A DNA stretch of 64,000 bases from Bradyrhizobium sp. JYMT SZCCT0428 (lineage in GTDB: Bacteria; Pseudomonadota; Alphaproteobacteria; Rhizobiales; Xanthobacteraceae): the NCBI RefSeq assembly GCF_018131075.1, contig NZ_JAFCLS010000009.1, positions 62,001 through 126,000 of the forward strand, in the 5' to 3' direction. The notes under the pieces were generated by a model. It worked only from the letters and a program-made list of their open reading frames with translations. It was not told where the DNA came from and did not search any database. This document shows, piece by piece, positions 53,586 through 63,093 of the stretch (positions are counted from its first letter, which is position 1; each line of letters opens with the position of its first letter). The position numbers and the translations under genes were made by a program.

Positions 53586-54512
53586 ATGGAAGTCTATCTG
53601 GCGCAGCCCCGCGGATTTTGCGCGGGCGTCGTGCGTGCCATCGAGATTGTCGAGCGTGCGCTGCAGAAATACGGCCCGCCGGTCTATGTGCGTCACGAGA
53701 TCGTGCACAACAAATACGTGGTCGAAAGCCTGAAGAACAAGGGCGCGATCTTCGTCGAGGACCTGTCGGAAGTTCCCCCGCTCGCCGTTACCGTGTTCAG
53801 CGCCCATGGTGTGGCCCGCAGCGTCGAGGAGGAGGCTGCCGCCCGCGGCCTGCCCGTCCTCAATGCCACCTGCCCCCTCGTCACCAAGGTCCACAATCAG
53901 GGCAAACGGTACATGTCCAAGGGCCGGGCCCTGATCCTGATCGGCCATGCCGGCCACCCCGAGGTCGAGGGAACCATGGGTCAGGTTCCAGGAACCGTCC
54001 TTTTGGTCCAGAACGTCGACGATGTGGCCTCCCTGACCCTCCCGGTCGACACCCCGGTGGCCTATATTACCCAGACCACCCTCAGCGTTGACGACACAAA
54101 GGACATAATTGCGGCCCTTCAGGCCCGTTTTACAGATATTCAAGGCCCCGACATCCGGGATATCTGCTATGCGACACAGAACCGCCAATCTGCGGTAAGG
54201 GACCTGAGCAAACTGGTGGACGTCATTTTGGTGGTGGGGGCCGCCAATAGTTCCAACTCAAACAGGCTTCGCGAGATCGGCACCGAGGTCGGGGTCGCGA
54301 GTTATCTCATTGCCGATGGCAGCGAGTTGAACCCTGATTGGCTTAAGGATGCGAAAGCCGTCGGCATCACGGCGGGCGCCTCGGCGCCCGAAGTTTTGGT
54401 CGACGACGTGATCGAGGCTTTGAGACGTATCGGACCCGTCACGGTGTCGGTGCTTCCTGGGAGGGAAGAAAATATCGAATTCCGGCTTCCAGCCGAACTG
54501 ACTGCGGGCTGA
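53586..54512 (+). CDS. ispH: 4-hydroxy-3-methylbut-2-enyl diphosphate reductase IspH
   Basis: The 308-residue iron-sulfur enzyme has the three cluster cysteines in [24 protein letters not shown] and [14 protein letters not shown], and the substrate His in [13 protein letters not shown]. It makes IPP and DMAPP, the last step of the MEP pathway, feeding squalene and hopanoid synthesis. The ATG at 53586 ([10 protein letters not shown]) is chosen; an in-frame TTG 18 bases upstream is possible. It sits 46 bases upstream of hpnH on the same strand. Confidence 0.95.
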   Translation: MEVYLAQPRGFCAGVVRAIEIVERALQKYGPPVYVRHEIVHNKYVVESLKNKGAIFVEDLSEVPPLAVTVFSAHGVARSVEEEAAARGLPVLNATCPLVTKVHNQGKRYMSKGRALILIGHAGHPEVEGTMGQVPGTVLLVQNVDDVASLTLPVDTPVAYITQTTLSVDDTKDIIAALQARFTDIQGPDIRDICYATQNRQSAVRDLSKLVDVILVVGAANSSNSNRLREIGTEVGVASYLIADGSELNPDWLKDAKAVGITAGASAPEVLVDDVIEALRRIGPVTVSVLPGREENIEFRLPAELTAG

Positions 54513-54558
54513 TCCATTCACGAGTTACGACGACTAAGGTCCAGAAAGAAATCCTGTA

Positions 54559-55719
54559 ATGGCAATACCGTTCTTCAAGGAGTTGCGTATCGGCGGCTAT
54601 CTGATCAAGCAGAAGCTGCTTGGCCGGAAGCGCTATCCGCTGGTGCTGATGCTCGAACCGTTGTTTCGCTGCAACCTCGCCTGCGTCGGCTGCGGCAAGA
54701 TCGACTATCCCGATGCGATCCTCAATCGCCGCATGTCGGCGCAGGAGTGCTGGGACGCGGCCGATGAATGCGGCGCACCGATGGTGGCGATCCCCGGCGG
54801 CGAACCACTGATCCATAAGGAGATCGGCGAAATCGTGCGCGGCCTCGTGGCCCGCAAGAAGTTCGTCTCGCTCTGCACCAACGCGCTGCTGCTGGAAAAG
54901 AAACTCGATCTGTTCGAGCCCTCGCCGTATCTGTTCTTCTCGGTGCATCTGGACGGCCTGAAGGATCACCACGACAAGGCGGTGTCGCAGAAGGGCGTGT
55001 TCGACCGCGCGGTTTCGGCGATCAAGGCTGCGAAGGCGCGCGGCTTCACCGTCAACGTCAATGCCACGATCTTCGACGGTCATGCGGCGGAAGAGATCGC
55101 CAAGTTCCTCGACTTCACCACCGAACTCGGTGTCGGTGTCTCGATGTCGCCGGGCTACGCCTATGAGCGCGCGCCGGACCAGGAGCACTTCCTCAACCGC
55201 ACCAAGACCAAGAAGCTGTTCCGCGACGTCTTCGCCCTCGGCAAGGGCAAGAAGTGGAACTTCATGCATTCCGGGCTGTTCCTCGACTTCCTGGCCGGCA
55301 ACCAGAGCTACGAATGCACCCCGTGGGGCATGCCGGCGCGCAACATTTTCGGCTGGCAGAAGCCCTGCTATCTGCTCGGCGAGGGCTACACCAACACCTT
55401 CAAGGAATTGATGGAGACCACCGACTGGGAGACCTACGGCACCGGCAAGTACGAGAAGTGCGCCGACTGCATGGCGCATTGCGGCTATGAGCCGACCGCC
55501 GCCAATGCCGCGCTGGTCAATCCGTTGAAGGCGATGTGGGTGGCGCTGCGCGGCGTCCGGACGTCAGGTCCGATGGCGCCGGAGATCAACCTCGATAACC
55601 AGCGCCCGGCGCAATACATCTTCTCGTCGGAAGTACAGAAGCGCCTGTCGGAGATCCGCAAGGACGAGGCGGCTGCCGCAGCCGCCAAGCAGCAGCAGAA
55701 AGCCTCCACGGCCGCCTGA
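54559..55719 (+). CDS. hpnH: HpnH, adenosylhopane synthase (radical SAM)
   Basis: The 386-residue radical SAM enzyme has the cluster motif FRCNLACVGCGKIDYP near residue 36, and HLDGLKDHHDKAVSQKG. It adds a 5'-deoxyadenosyl group to hopene, the first step of the C35 side chain. The last 25 residues are Ala/Gln/Lys-rich and probably unstructured. It is likely co-transcribed with ispH and converges on hpnG. Confidence 0.93.
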   Translation: MAIPFFKELRIGGYLIKQKLLGRKRYPLVLMLEPLFRCNLACVGCGKIDYPDAILNRRMSAQECWDAADECGAPMVAIPGGEPLIHKEIGEIVRGLVARKKFVSLCTNALLLEKKLDLFEPSPYLFFSVHLDGLKDHHDKAVSQKGVFDRAVSAIKAAKARGFTVNVNATIFDGHAAEEIAKFLDFTTELGVGVSMSPGYAYERAPDQEHFLNRTKTKKLFRDVFALGKGKKWNFMHSGLFLDFLAGNQSYECTPWGMPARNIFGWQKPCYLLGEGYTNTFKELMETTDWETYGTGKYEKCADCMAHCGYEPTAANAALVNPLKAMWVALRGVRTSGPMAPEINLDNQRPAQYIFSSEVQKRLSEIRKDEAAAAAAKQQQKASTAA

Positions 55720-55790
55720 GGGCGACCGAGAGCGCAACGCGGCCAGCCCGCGTTGCGTGAAGGCGAGACTCAAAACAAAGAGCACAAAAC

Positions 55791-55822
55791 AAAAATGCCG
55801 TCGCACATGCGACGGCATTTTT
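55791..55822. terminator. Bidirectional terminator between hpnH and hpnG
   Basis: The 15-base-pair perfect stem aaaaatgccgtcgca / tgcgacggcattttt carries A-runs at one side and T-runs at the other, so it reads as an intrinsic terminator on both strands. It separates the convergent hpnH and hpnG genes. Confidence 0.9.
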
Positions 55823-55849
55823 CGTTGCAGCGGATTATTTCAGCCGTCG

Positions 55850-56614
55850 TCAGGCGTTGGCCGCGGCCAGCCCCTCGCCGCCGGAGATGAAGCCGCGGCA
55901 GCCGCGCAGCGAACGCAGCGCACGATTAAAATCGATGCCCGTGGACACTAGCGCGCGCAACGTTCTCGGATTGCGCGCGACGCCGCGCAGTATCTTGCGC
56001 AGGTCGATATCGCCGTTCGGCTTGATCGCGCTCTTGGCCAAAGCCGGCAGCGCGCGGCTGGCAGGATCGGAGATGACGCGGAGGGCCGCGAACGGAATGC
56101 CTGCCTTGGCCGCATAGGCCGCCGCGATATGGCTTTCCATGTCGACCGCCGCAGCCCCCGTCTCCGAATGCAGCGCGGCCTTGCAGGCGGTCGCCGCGAT
56201 GACCTGCTCCACTCCGGCCAGACCGCCGCGAATCACGCGCCGCCGCCGCAGCGCGGCGCTGGCAATCACTTCCTCGTTGAGCGCCAGACCGGCCAGAAAA
56301 CGGGTATCGCCGGCCAGAACCTCGGTCGCGACCACGACATCGCCCGACTTCAGCGACGGATCGAGCCCGCCGGCGACGCCGAAAGAGATGACGCCCCTGA
56401 ATGTCGATGAATCCAGTGTCGCGAGCAGCGCGCGCAATTGCTGCGGATCGCTACTGCTGCAGATCACGATCATGCCTGGACCGGCCGCAATGCGGGCCTC
56501 TTGTACCAAGCCTGTAACGATCAAAACCGGCCGCGGATCAATTTGATTGAGATCACCCGAATTGAGATCACCCGAATTGTCCACGATCGCGGCGGCCCCC
56601 GCCCCCAAAGTCAC
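55850..56614 (-). CDS. hpnG: HpnG, adenosylhopane nucleosidase/phosphorylase-like protein
   Basis: The 254-residue protein has the nucleoside phosphorylase/MTA nucleosidase fold (GVISFGVAGGLDPSLKSGDV, AAAVDMESHIAAAYAAKAGI, FAALRVISDPA). HpnG removes adenine from adenosylhopane to give ribosylhopane. The ATG overlaps the shc stop by 4 bases, so it is the last gene of the hpnC-D-E-F-G operon. Confidence 0.9.
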   Translation of the reverse strand: MTLGAGAAAIVDNSGDLNSGDLNQIDPRPVLIVTGLVQEARIAAGPGMIVICSSSDPQQLRALLATLDSSTFRGVISFGVAGGLDPSLKSGDVVVATEVLAGDTRFLAGLALNEEVIASAALRRRRVIRGGLAGVEQVIAATACKAALHSETGAAAVDMESHIAAAYAAKAGIPFAALRVISDPASRALPALAKSAIKPNGDIDLRKILRGVARNPRTLRALVSTGIDFNRALRSLRGCRGFISGGEGLAAANA

Positions 56615-58620
56615 ATCCCGACCCCTACCACCCTGCTGTTGGTGCTTCTCAAATTCCGATACCGCGCCATCGCCCAGAGCGGAAAGAACTTCGAGTAGCC
56701 ATGATAACGCAAATAAAACACCCGCGGAAACCCCGTAGCCGTGTAGCGCGGCTCATCCCACAGCCCTTTTTCGGTCTGTGTGGTTTTTAGGTACTCCACA
56801 CCGCGCGCAACTGCCGGGTTCCCGACCTCGCCCGCTGCCATCAGTCCAAGCAAGGCCCATGCCGTTTGCGAGGAGGTCGATGGTGCGGCCTCGAATCCCC
56901 TGTAGTCCAGCCGGTAGCTGACCGCATCCTCGCCCCAGCCGCCGTCCTGATTCTGAATCGATAGCAGCCAATCGACCGCCTTTCGAATCATTGGGTCCTG
57001 ATGGTCGACACCTGCGACATTTAGCGCACAGAGCACCGACCAGGTGCCGTAGACGTAGTTCAGCCCCCAACGGCCGTACCACGAGCCTTCGGCAAGCTGG
57101 GTGCGGCGCAGATAGTCGATGCCGTCGGCAACAGCCTTGCTGGTTGCGGCGGTTTCGCCGAGTTGGGCCAGCATCGAGACGCAGCGCGCGGTGACGTCCT
57201 CGGTCGGCGGATCGAGCAGCGCGCCATGGTCGGAGAACGGGATGTTGTTGAGATAATATTCGAGGTTGTTGACGTCGAAGGCGGCCCAGCCGCCATCGCG
57301 GCTCTGCATGCCCTCGATCCACTCGCGGCCGCGCGCGATCGCGGTATCGTACTCGTTGCTTCCGGACTGCTTGCGCGCGCGGTCCATCGCCATGACAACG
57401 ACGGCGGTGTCGTCGAGATCCGGATAGTAGGCGTTGTTGTACTGGAACGCCCAGCCGCCCGGCCGCACGTCGGGACGCTTCACCGCCCAGTCGCCCTTGA
57501 CGTCGAGAACCTGCTTCGGGACCAGCCAGTCCAGCGCCTGCTTGGTCTGCGGCAACATTTCCGTGCCGCCCGCTTCGATCATTGCGTGGCAGGTCAGCCC
57601 GGTGTCCCACACCGGTGACACACATGGCTGGCAATAGGCTTCGTGTTCGCCGATCACGAGCAATCTATCGATACCCCGGCGGGTGACGGCGCGCGGCGGA
57701 TAATCCACGGGCCTGCCGAACGCCTCATACATCATCACGGTGTTGGCCATCGGCGGATAGATCGCGCCAAGACCATCCTCGCCGTTCAGCCGCTCTTCGA
57801 TGAAGGCCACGGCCTCGTCGATCGCGCGGGCGCGAAGCTTTTTGGGAAACAGCGGTTCGATCGTGCGCAGGACGACATCGAGCGAGCGGAACAGCATGAA
57901 CCAGCCCCAGCTCTGATGCGGCGCCTTCGCCGTCATGCCGACCGACTTCGGATCCTGCAGGAACAATTCGTCGATCCCGACGCCTTTCGGATTCTTTGCC
58001 AGCGGCTTCAGCGCCGCCATCACCATCAGCGGCACGATCGTGGTGCGCGCCCAGTAGGAGATCTTGTTGATATGGAACGGCGACCACATCGGCAGCAGCA
58101 TGATCTCGATCGGCAGCACCGGTACCGCGCGCCAGGTCAGCACGCCGTAGAAAGCCAGCAGGAAGCGGGTGAACACGTTGACTTTGGCGGCCCCGCCGCG
58201 CGAACGGATCGCCTCGCGCGCCCGCACCATGTGCGGCGCATCGACGGAATCGCCGATCATCTTCAGCGCGAAATAGGACTTCACGCTGGCGCTCATGTCG
58301 AACGCACCGTCCTGCACCAGCGGCCAGCCGCCATGATTGCCTTGCGTGCGCCTGATATAGTTGGCGATCTTGGCTTCGAGTTCGCTATCGACAGGCTCGG
58401 CGAGATAGTGGCGCAGCAGCACATATTCCGACGGAATCGTGCTGTCGGCTTCCAGCTCAAATACCCAGTGCCCGTCCGATTGCCGATAGCCGAGCAGCGC
58501 CTGCGTCGCCGAAGAGATCGATTTCTCCAGGGCGACGGGATCGACTGCCGCGATGGGATCGGCTGCCGCGACGGGATCGGCAACAACGCTGTGATCGACG
58601 GAAGACATTTCGTCAGACAT
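56611..58620 (-). CDS. shc: Squalene-hopene cyclase
   Basis: The 669-residue terpene cyclase has the catalytic acid motif DLDDTAVVV (residues near 400) and many QW repeats such as QSRDGGWAAFD, QNQDGGWGED and KTTQTEKGLWDE. It turns squalene into hopene and hopanol at the membrane. The N-terminal 35 residues carry an 18-base tandem repeat giving AADPIAAVDPVAL and similar; the conserved cyclase begins after it. It is the fourth gene of the operon (also called hpnF). Confidence 0.95.
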   Translation of the reverse strand: MSDEMSSVDHSVVADPVAAADPIAAVDPVALEKSISSATQALLGYRQSDGHWVFELEADSTIPSEYVLLRHYLAEPVDSELEAKIANYIRRTQGNHGGWPLVQDGAFDMSASVKSYFALKMIGDSVDAPHMVRAREAIRSRGGAAKVNVFTRFLLAFYGVLTWRAVPVLPIEIMLLPMWSPFHINKISYWARTTIVPLMVMAALKPLAKNPKGVGIDELFLQDPKSVGMTAKAPHQSWGWFMLFRSLDVVLRTIEPLFPKKLRARAIDEAVAFIEERLNGEDGLGAIYPPMANTVMMYEAFGRPVDYPPRAVTRRGIDRLLVIGEHEAYCQPCVSPVWDTGLTCHAMIEAGGTEMLPQTKQALDWLVPKQVLDVKGDWAVKRPDVRPGGWAFQYNNAYYPDLDDTAVVVMAMDRARKQSGSNEYDTAIARGREWIEGMQSRDGGWAAFDVNNLEYYLNNIPFSDHGALLDPPTEDVTARCVSMLAQLGETAATSKAVADGIDYLRRTQLAEGSWYGRWGLNYVYGTWSVLCALNVAGVDHQDPMIRKAVDWLLSIQNQDGGWGEDAVSYRLDYRGFEAAPSTSSQTAWALLGLMAAGEVGNPAVARGVEYLKTTQTEKGLWDEPRYTATGFPRVFYLRYHGYSKFFPLWAMARYRNLRSTNSRVVGVGM
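58532..58585. repeat. 18-bp tandem repeat at the 5' end of shc
   Basis: Three consecutive copies of gcgacgggatcgactgcc-like units (third copy diverged at its end) encode three (A/V)DPxAA hexapeptides in the N-terminal extension of the cyclase. Such in-frame repeats can change number by slippage without breaking the gene. Confidence 0.85.
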
Positions 58621-58677
58621 CCCTCTGTTCGCGATCGCGCGCCGTAAAGCCGGTCACGCTCTCTTCCAGTCAGGCCA

Positions 58678-59925
58678 TCATGCTCTGGCCAGAACCAGAT
58701 CGGCCGCGCGGTCACCCGACCGCACCGATCCCTCGATGGTTGCCGGCAACCCCGTATCAGTCCAGTCCCCGGCGAGAAACAGGTTTTTGTAAGCGGTGAC
58801 CGGACCCGGCCGCAGCGCGTTCTGCTCCGGCGTCGCCTCGAATGTAGCACGGCGTTCGCGCACGATCTGCCAGGGCGGTAACTCGCCCTGCACGCCACCT
58901 GCCTTGCAGACGTCGCGCCAGATCGCCTGCGCGAGTTCTTCACGCGGCATATCGACCAAACGGTCGCCATTGCTGATGGTAACCGACAGGCGTTGCGGGA
59001 ACGCAAACAGCCATTCCACCAATCCGCCGACGACGCCAAGGATCGGCGCCGCATCCCTTGGCGGATCGAAGCGGAAATGCGCATTGACGATGGCGCGAAA
59101 TTTCGTCGGGGTCTTGAGACCCGGCAGCAACGAGGCGGCGGGACGCGGCGGAACGGCGAGCACCACGACATCGTCGGGCGCGAGCGAAATCGCGTCATCG
59201 CCAAATTTCAATTGACTGACATTGTTGCCGTTCATCACAAACTCGCGCAGCTCGTGGCCGAGCTGAACGGTGTCGCCCCTGTCCTGCAGCAGCTTGATCG
59301 CAGGTTCGATCAAGACCGAACTCAGCCCGTCGCGGGCGATCAGCGGCCGGCAGGCCTGGCCGCCGGCGAGCAGCGTTTCACGGACGATCGCGCCGGCCAG
59401 CCCCGCCGAGCCCTCCGGCGGATCGACGTTGAGCGCGGCCAGCAGCAACGGCTGCACCAGCCGCTGGTACAGCGTGCCCTCGCAGGGGATCGCCTTGCCG
59501 ACCAGTTTGTCCGTCCCTGCCCAGATCAGAGGCATCAGTGCGAGATAATCGCGCAAGGACGTGTCGGGCACCCGGCGCGCCTCGTCGAACACCCACAGCG
59601 GCAGCCGGCCATCGCCGAGATCGAGCTGCCAGCGCTGGCCGGTCGAGACGTCGCAGAAGGGAAACTGCGCGCGCTTCGGTCCGACCAATCCCGCCTCGGT
59701 GCCGATCGAGCGCGCATAGGCCAGCGCATGGCTGTTGCCCGACAACAGCAGGTGATTGCCATTGTCGATCATCAGATTGGTGGCGGCGTCGAAATAGGAG
59801 CGGCAACGGCCGCCGGTCGTTTGCGTGGCCTCGTGGACGCACACCTTGTAATTGGCGTTCGCGAGCCGGACGGCGGCGGAGAGGCCGGAAATGCCGGCGC
59901 CGATGATGTGAGCGGTTTTTTGCAT
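58678..59925 (-). CDS. hpnE: HpnE, hydroxysqualene reductase-type flavoprotein
   Basis: The 415-residue amine-oxidase-like flavoprotein has the FAD motif HIIGAGISGLSAAVRLANAN at residues 6-25, TGGRCRSYFD, and the C-terminal FLAGDWTDTGLPATIEGSVR. HpnE reduces hydroxysqualene to squalene after HpnD and HpnC. The ATG at 59925 is chosen since the fold begins there and shares one base with the hpnD stop (TGATG). Confidence 0.93.
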   Translation of the reverse strand: MQKTAHIIGAGISGLSAAVRLANANYKVCVHEATQTTGGRCRSYFDAATNLMIDNGNHLLLSGNSHALAYARSIGTEAGLVGPKRAQFPFCDVSTGQRWQLDLGDGRLPLWVFDEARRVPDTSLRDYLALMPLIWAGTDKLVGKAIPCEGTLYQRLVQPLLLAALNVDPPEGSAGLAGAIVRETLLAGGQACRPLIARDGLSSVLIEPAIKLLQDRGDTVQLGHELREFVMNGNNVSQLKFGDDAISLAPDDVVVLAVPPRPAASLLPGLKTPTKFRAIVNAHFRFDPPRDAAPILGVVGGLVEWLFAFPQRLSVTISNGDRLVDMPREELAQAIWRDVCKAGGVQGELPPWQIVRERRATFEATPEQNALRPGPVTAYKNLFLAGDWTDTGLPATIEGSVRSGDRAADLVLARA

Positions 59926-60764
59926 CAGATGATCGCGTAACGGAGAAGGATGCCGATCTTGGCCATCTTGGTGACGCGGACCGGCGCGCGCGGCGCGGCA
60001 AAGCCCCGTTCCAGCAACAGGTCGAGGATAGCGCGGTAATATTTCGACATGATCCGGGGCGCACGCACCTTGCGCCGCGAATTGCGCTTCATGATCTCGT
60101 CGGCTTTCTCGAAATACGCCTTGGCCCGTTCGGCCAGCGGCTGGCATACTTTCGGCAATGCGCGCTCGACAATCACCTTGTGCGGATCATTGCTCGTGAT
60201 CCCGGCATGCAATAGCGCTTCACGCGGCAGATACAGACGGCCAAGGGTGGCGTCCTCATCGATGTCACGCAGGATATTGGTGAGCTGCAGCGCGCGGCCA
60301 AGGTGATGCGCGAGCTCGACGCCGTCGTGCTCGGGCAACCCGAACACCCGCACCGACAGACGTCCGACGGCGCTCGCGACGCGGTCGCAATAGAGGTCGA
60401 GCGTTGCGAAATCCGGCGCACGGATGTCCTGCGGCACGTCCATTTCCATGCCGTCGACGACGGCCAGAAAATCCTCGCGCTTGAGACCGAAGGTCCGCAC
60501 CGGGGCGACGTAATCCTGCAGGCGTGCCGGCGGACGGCCCTGATAGAGCGCGTCGATGTCGTCGCGCCATTGCTGGAGGCCGGCGAGCCGCTCGGGCCGC
60601 GGTTCGTGGGAATCGGCGATGTCGTCGACCTGCCGGCAGAAACTGTAGATCAGGAACATCGCCTCGCGCTGGTCGCGCGGCAGGATGCGCATCGCGGCAT
60701 AGAACGAACTGCCCGACGCGGTGGTGCCGTAATTTGCGTCGGCCGCCGCCGTCTCTGACGTCAT
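59925..60764 (-). CDS. hpnD: HpnD, presqualene diphosphate synthase
   Basis: The 279-residue trans-isoprenyl synthase has the first Asp-rich region FCRQVDDIADSHE and the second QLTNILRDIDEDATLGRLYL. Together with YAAMRILPRDQREAM these identify the squalene/phytoene synthase fold. It condenses two farnesyl diphosphates. It overlaps hpnC by 4 bases and hpnE by 1. Confidence 0.93.
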   Translation of the reverse strand: MTSETAAADANYGTTASGSSFYAAMRILPRDQREAMFLIYSFCRQVDDIADSHEPRPERLAGLQQWRDDIDALYQGRPPARLQDYVAPVRTFGLKREDFLAVVDGMEMDVPQDIRAPDFATLDLYCDRVASAVGRLSVRVFGLPEHDGVELAHHLGRALQLTNILRDIDEDATLGRLYLPREALLHAGITSNDPHKVIVERALPKVCQPLAERAKAYFEKADEIMKRNSRRKVRAPRIMSKYYRAILDLLLERGFAAPRAPVRVTKMAKIGILLRYAII

Positions 60765-61663
60765 GCGCCGGCCGCCGGTTTCGACACGGGCCGCCGGCCC
60801 ACCGCGCGGCGCGCAATCTCGCCGGCGACACCGCCGAGGCTTTGCGCCAGCAATTCGAGCGGACTGAGATGCACGCGCTCAGCGAGCGGATCGCGCACCT
60901 TCAGCATGCCTACGATCTTGTCGGCAAAGGCCTGGATCACCGAAATCTCGAGGCCGAGGCGGAAATCCTTCACTTCGGCCGCCAGCGATTTGCTTTCGTT
61001 GAGCACGGTCTCGGTCCGCACCGCGAGCGCCTGCAGGCACTTCAGCAAAGCGGGCGGTGACTTCGCCTCACCCAGCATCTCGACCGTAGCACCGGCGGCC
61101 GCCAGCGCGTCGCGCGGCAGGTAGACACGGTTGAGATCGCGAAAATCCTTGGCGCAGTCCTGCAGATGGTTGTTGATCTGCAGGCCGGCGCACAGCGCAT
61201 CGGAAGCGGCCCAGGTCGAGGTGCTCTCGCCGTGGACGTCGAGCATAAAGCGACCGACCGGCATCGCCGAGTAGCGGCAATAATGGATCACGTCGTCCCA
61301 GTTCTCGTAACGCAGCTTGGTGACGTCCATACGGAACGCGATCAGCACGTCGAGCGCGTGGCGGGGGGGCATCTCGCGCGCGGCGAGCGCGCGGCGCAGG
61401 CTGACCGCCTCCTTCTGGGTGTCGCCCTTGCCGAGCAACTCTGCTTCAAAGAGGTCGAGAAGCCTCAGCTTTTCGTCCGGCGGCAGCGTCGCGTGATCGG
61501 CGATGTCGTCGGCCGTCCTGACGAAATTGTAGAAACTGAGAATCAGCGCCCGGTGACGTGGATGAATGATCCACGACGCGACCGGAAAGTTCTCGTCACG
61601 GTGGGTTTTTCCGGATCGCAGTTCGCTCGCGCTGGTCATCAAAAGCTGGCTACATTGGTCCAA
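60761..61663 (-). CDS. hpnC: HpnC, hydroxysqualene synthase
   Basis: The 300-residue squalene/phytoene synthase homologue has NFVRTADDIADHATLPPDEK (Asp-rich motif) and LQINNHLQDCAKDFRDLNRV in the second Asp-rich region. It converts presqualene diphosphate to hydroxysqualene. The start at 61663 gives MDQCSQLLMTSASELRSGK; an internal Met at 61639 is an alternative. It is the first gene of the operon, so the promoter should be in 61664-61829. Confidence 0.92.
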   Translation of the reverse strand: MDQCSQLLMTSASELRSGKTHRDENFPVASWIIHPRHRALILSFYNFVRTADDIADHATLPPDEKLRLLDLFEAELLGKGDTQKEAVSLRRALAAREMPPRHALDVLIAFRMDVTKLRYENWDDVIHYCRYSAMPVGRFMLDVHGESTSTWAASDALCAGLQINNHLQDCAKDFRDLNRVYLPRDALAAAGATVEMLGEAKSPPALLKCLQALAVRTETVLNESKSLAAEVKDFRLGLEISVIQAFADKIVGMLKVRDPLAERVHLSPLELLAQSLGGVAGEIARRAVGRRPVSKPAAGA

Positions 61664-61829
61664 ATGGCGGCACGCGCCGATATCAGGCGCATGCGACGGA
61701 TCGCGAGCCCCATATAGGGGAATACGCCGCCAAAACCAATGCTATCTGGGGCATCAAGCCCATGCCGCCGCTCCCGGCAAATATGCCGGAAACGGGCCTT
61801 GTATGACGGTTAACCGGTGCGGACGGGGG

Positions 61830-62066
61830 TTATTGCCCGTGGCTTTTCAGCACCTGGTCGCAGGCCGACGTGATCTTCGGACGGTTTTGCTGCAGGCAGG
61901 CCAGGATGGTGAAATCGCCCTGATCGATCACCGCGCGGCAAAAGCGCTGCACATCACGGGCGCAAGCCTTTTGCTCTTCCGGCGTTCCACTGCGCTGTTG
62001 CTGGGCGAAGGCATCCGATGACACCGCGATCGACAATAAAGAGAGAGCCAGGAAAAGTTTACGCAT
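61830..62066 (-). CDS. Small secreted cysteine-containing protein
   Basis: The 78-residue protein has a signal peptide (MRKLFLALSLLSIAVSS...AFA). Its mature part has four cysteines in ACARDVQRFC, LACLQQNR and TSACDQVL, spaced like cysteine-rich repeat proteins common in Bradyrhizobium. It is probably periplasmic with two disulfides. Function unknown. It lies 166 bases upstream of hpnC on the same strand. Confidence 0.75.
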   Translation of the reverse strand: MRKLFLALSLLSIAVSSDAFAQQQRSGTPEEQKACARDVQRFCRAVIDQGDFTILACLQQNRPKITSACDQVLKSHGQ

Positions 62067-62485
62067 CGTATTCCTTCATTTCGGCAGCAAGAAATCCTGT
62101 TCCCGAATCGTGTTTCGGCATCGCCGGGACGGATTTGTTTGAAGACGCCGCGTAGCGCAGCAATGAGCCGACGACAAGCGCTGGTAAATGCGGCCAAATT
62201 TGCGGCGGCGCCGCCCATCCATTAACCAATTGATATCTAACGTTTATTCACGGCATAATTTTCTTCTTAATTGGCTGTTGCGGACCGGACCCCGCAAAGC
62301 TAGATGCTGCCGATGAAGCTCGCCGGGATTTTTCGATTCCAGTGCGTGAAAATGCCGCCTTTCGTGGCGCTATCGCCGCAGCTGGCATTTTGTCCTTTGA
62401 ACCTAACATATCGCGGGAACACTAAATCTTCGATGTGGGCGAGACGTGTCTTTGGAAGAACGTCTATTTTGATGGGAAAATCACA
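62067..62485. other. Divergent intergenic region
   Basis: This 419-base gap separates a minus-strand small secreted gene from a plus-strand one. It is locally A/T-richer around 62230-62275, where promoters are likely, but I could not assign boxes with confidence. Frames open in it show no domain or ribosome-binding site. Confidence 0.5.
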
Positions 62486-62989
62486 ATGAAAATGTTTGGT
62501 TCCAGTCTGTTTGGTCAGGCTCTCACGGCCGCTGGCGTTGGCGCCGCGCTGATGTTGTCGGTCTCCGCAGGCTACACGCAGGCGGGAGGCCCGTTTGCCG
62601 GTTTTGACGGAAATTGGGCGGGCGCAGGCACGGTCGCGCTGTCCAACGGCACCACGGAAAACATCCGCTGCAAGGCCGACTACAAGGTCAACGCCAATGG
62701 GCTCGGCCTGAAGCAGAACCTGAACTGCGCCAGCGACAGCTACAAATTCGTTCTCTCCAGCGACGTCACCAGCCAAGGTGACCGTATCTCCGGCAATTGG
62801 AGCGAGAAGAGCCGCAACATCTTCGGCAATCTGCAGGGCACCGCGGGCGGCGGACAGATCGACGTGTTCGTCGAGGCGTCCGGATTTGCGGCCAATTTGA
62901 ACTTGCGGACCAACGGCACCAAGCAGATCGTCCAGATCAGCTCCAAGGGCGAAATCCGCGGCGTTAACATCACGCTGACGAAGACCTGA
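62486..62989 (+). CDS. Secreted protein of unknown function
   Basis: The 167-residue protein has a signal peptide (SLFGQALTAAGVGAALMLSV, cleavage near TQA). The mature part (GGPFAGFDGNWAGAGTVALS..., two cysteines in NIRCKADY and NLNCASDS) looks like an all-beta domain. The ATG at 62486 is chosen because the signal peptide starts there. A strong terminator follows 22 bases after the stop, so it is monocistronic. Confidence 0.75.
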   Translation: MKMFGSSLFGQALTAAGVGAALMLSVSAGYTQAGGPFAGFDGNWAGAGTVALSNGTTENIRCKADYKVNANGLGLKQNLNCASDSYKFVLSSDVTSQGDRISGNWSEKSRNIFGNLQGTAGGGQIDVFVEASGFAANLNLRTNGTKQIVQISSKGEIRGVNITLTKT

Positions 62990-63010
62990 TCAAGCGGTCT
63001 CTTTAGTATC

Positions 63011-63047
63011 AGAGCCAGGTTCTGTTGATTCAGAACCTGGCTCTTTT
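63011..63047 (+). terminator. Intrinsic terminator
   Basis: A perfect 13-base-pair stem gagccaggttctg / cagaacctggctc (63012-63024 and 63031-63043), loop ttgatt, followed by tttt. It ends the secreted-protein transcript. Confidence 0.92.
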
Positions 63048-63093
63048 CGTTTAGACGGCTTTTTGCAAAAGCTTCCCATCGGTTATTTTGCGG

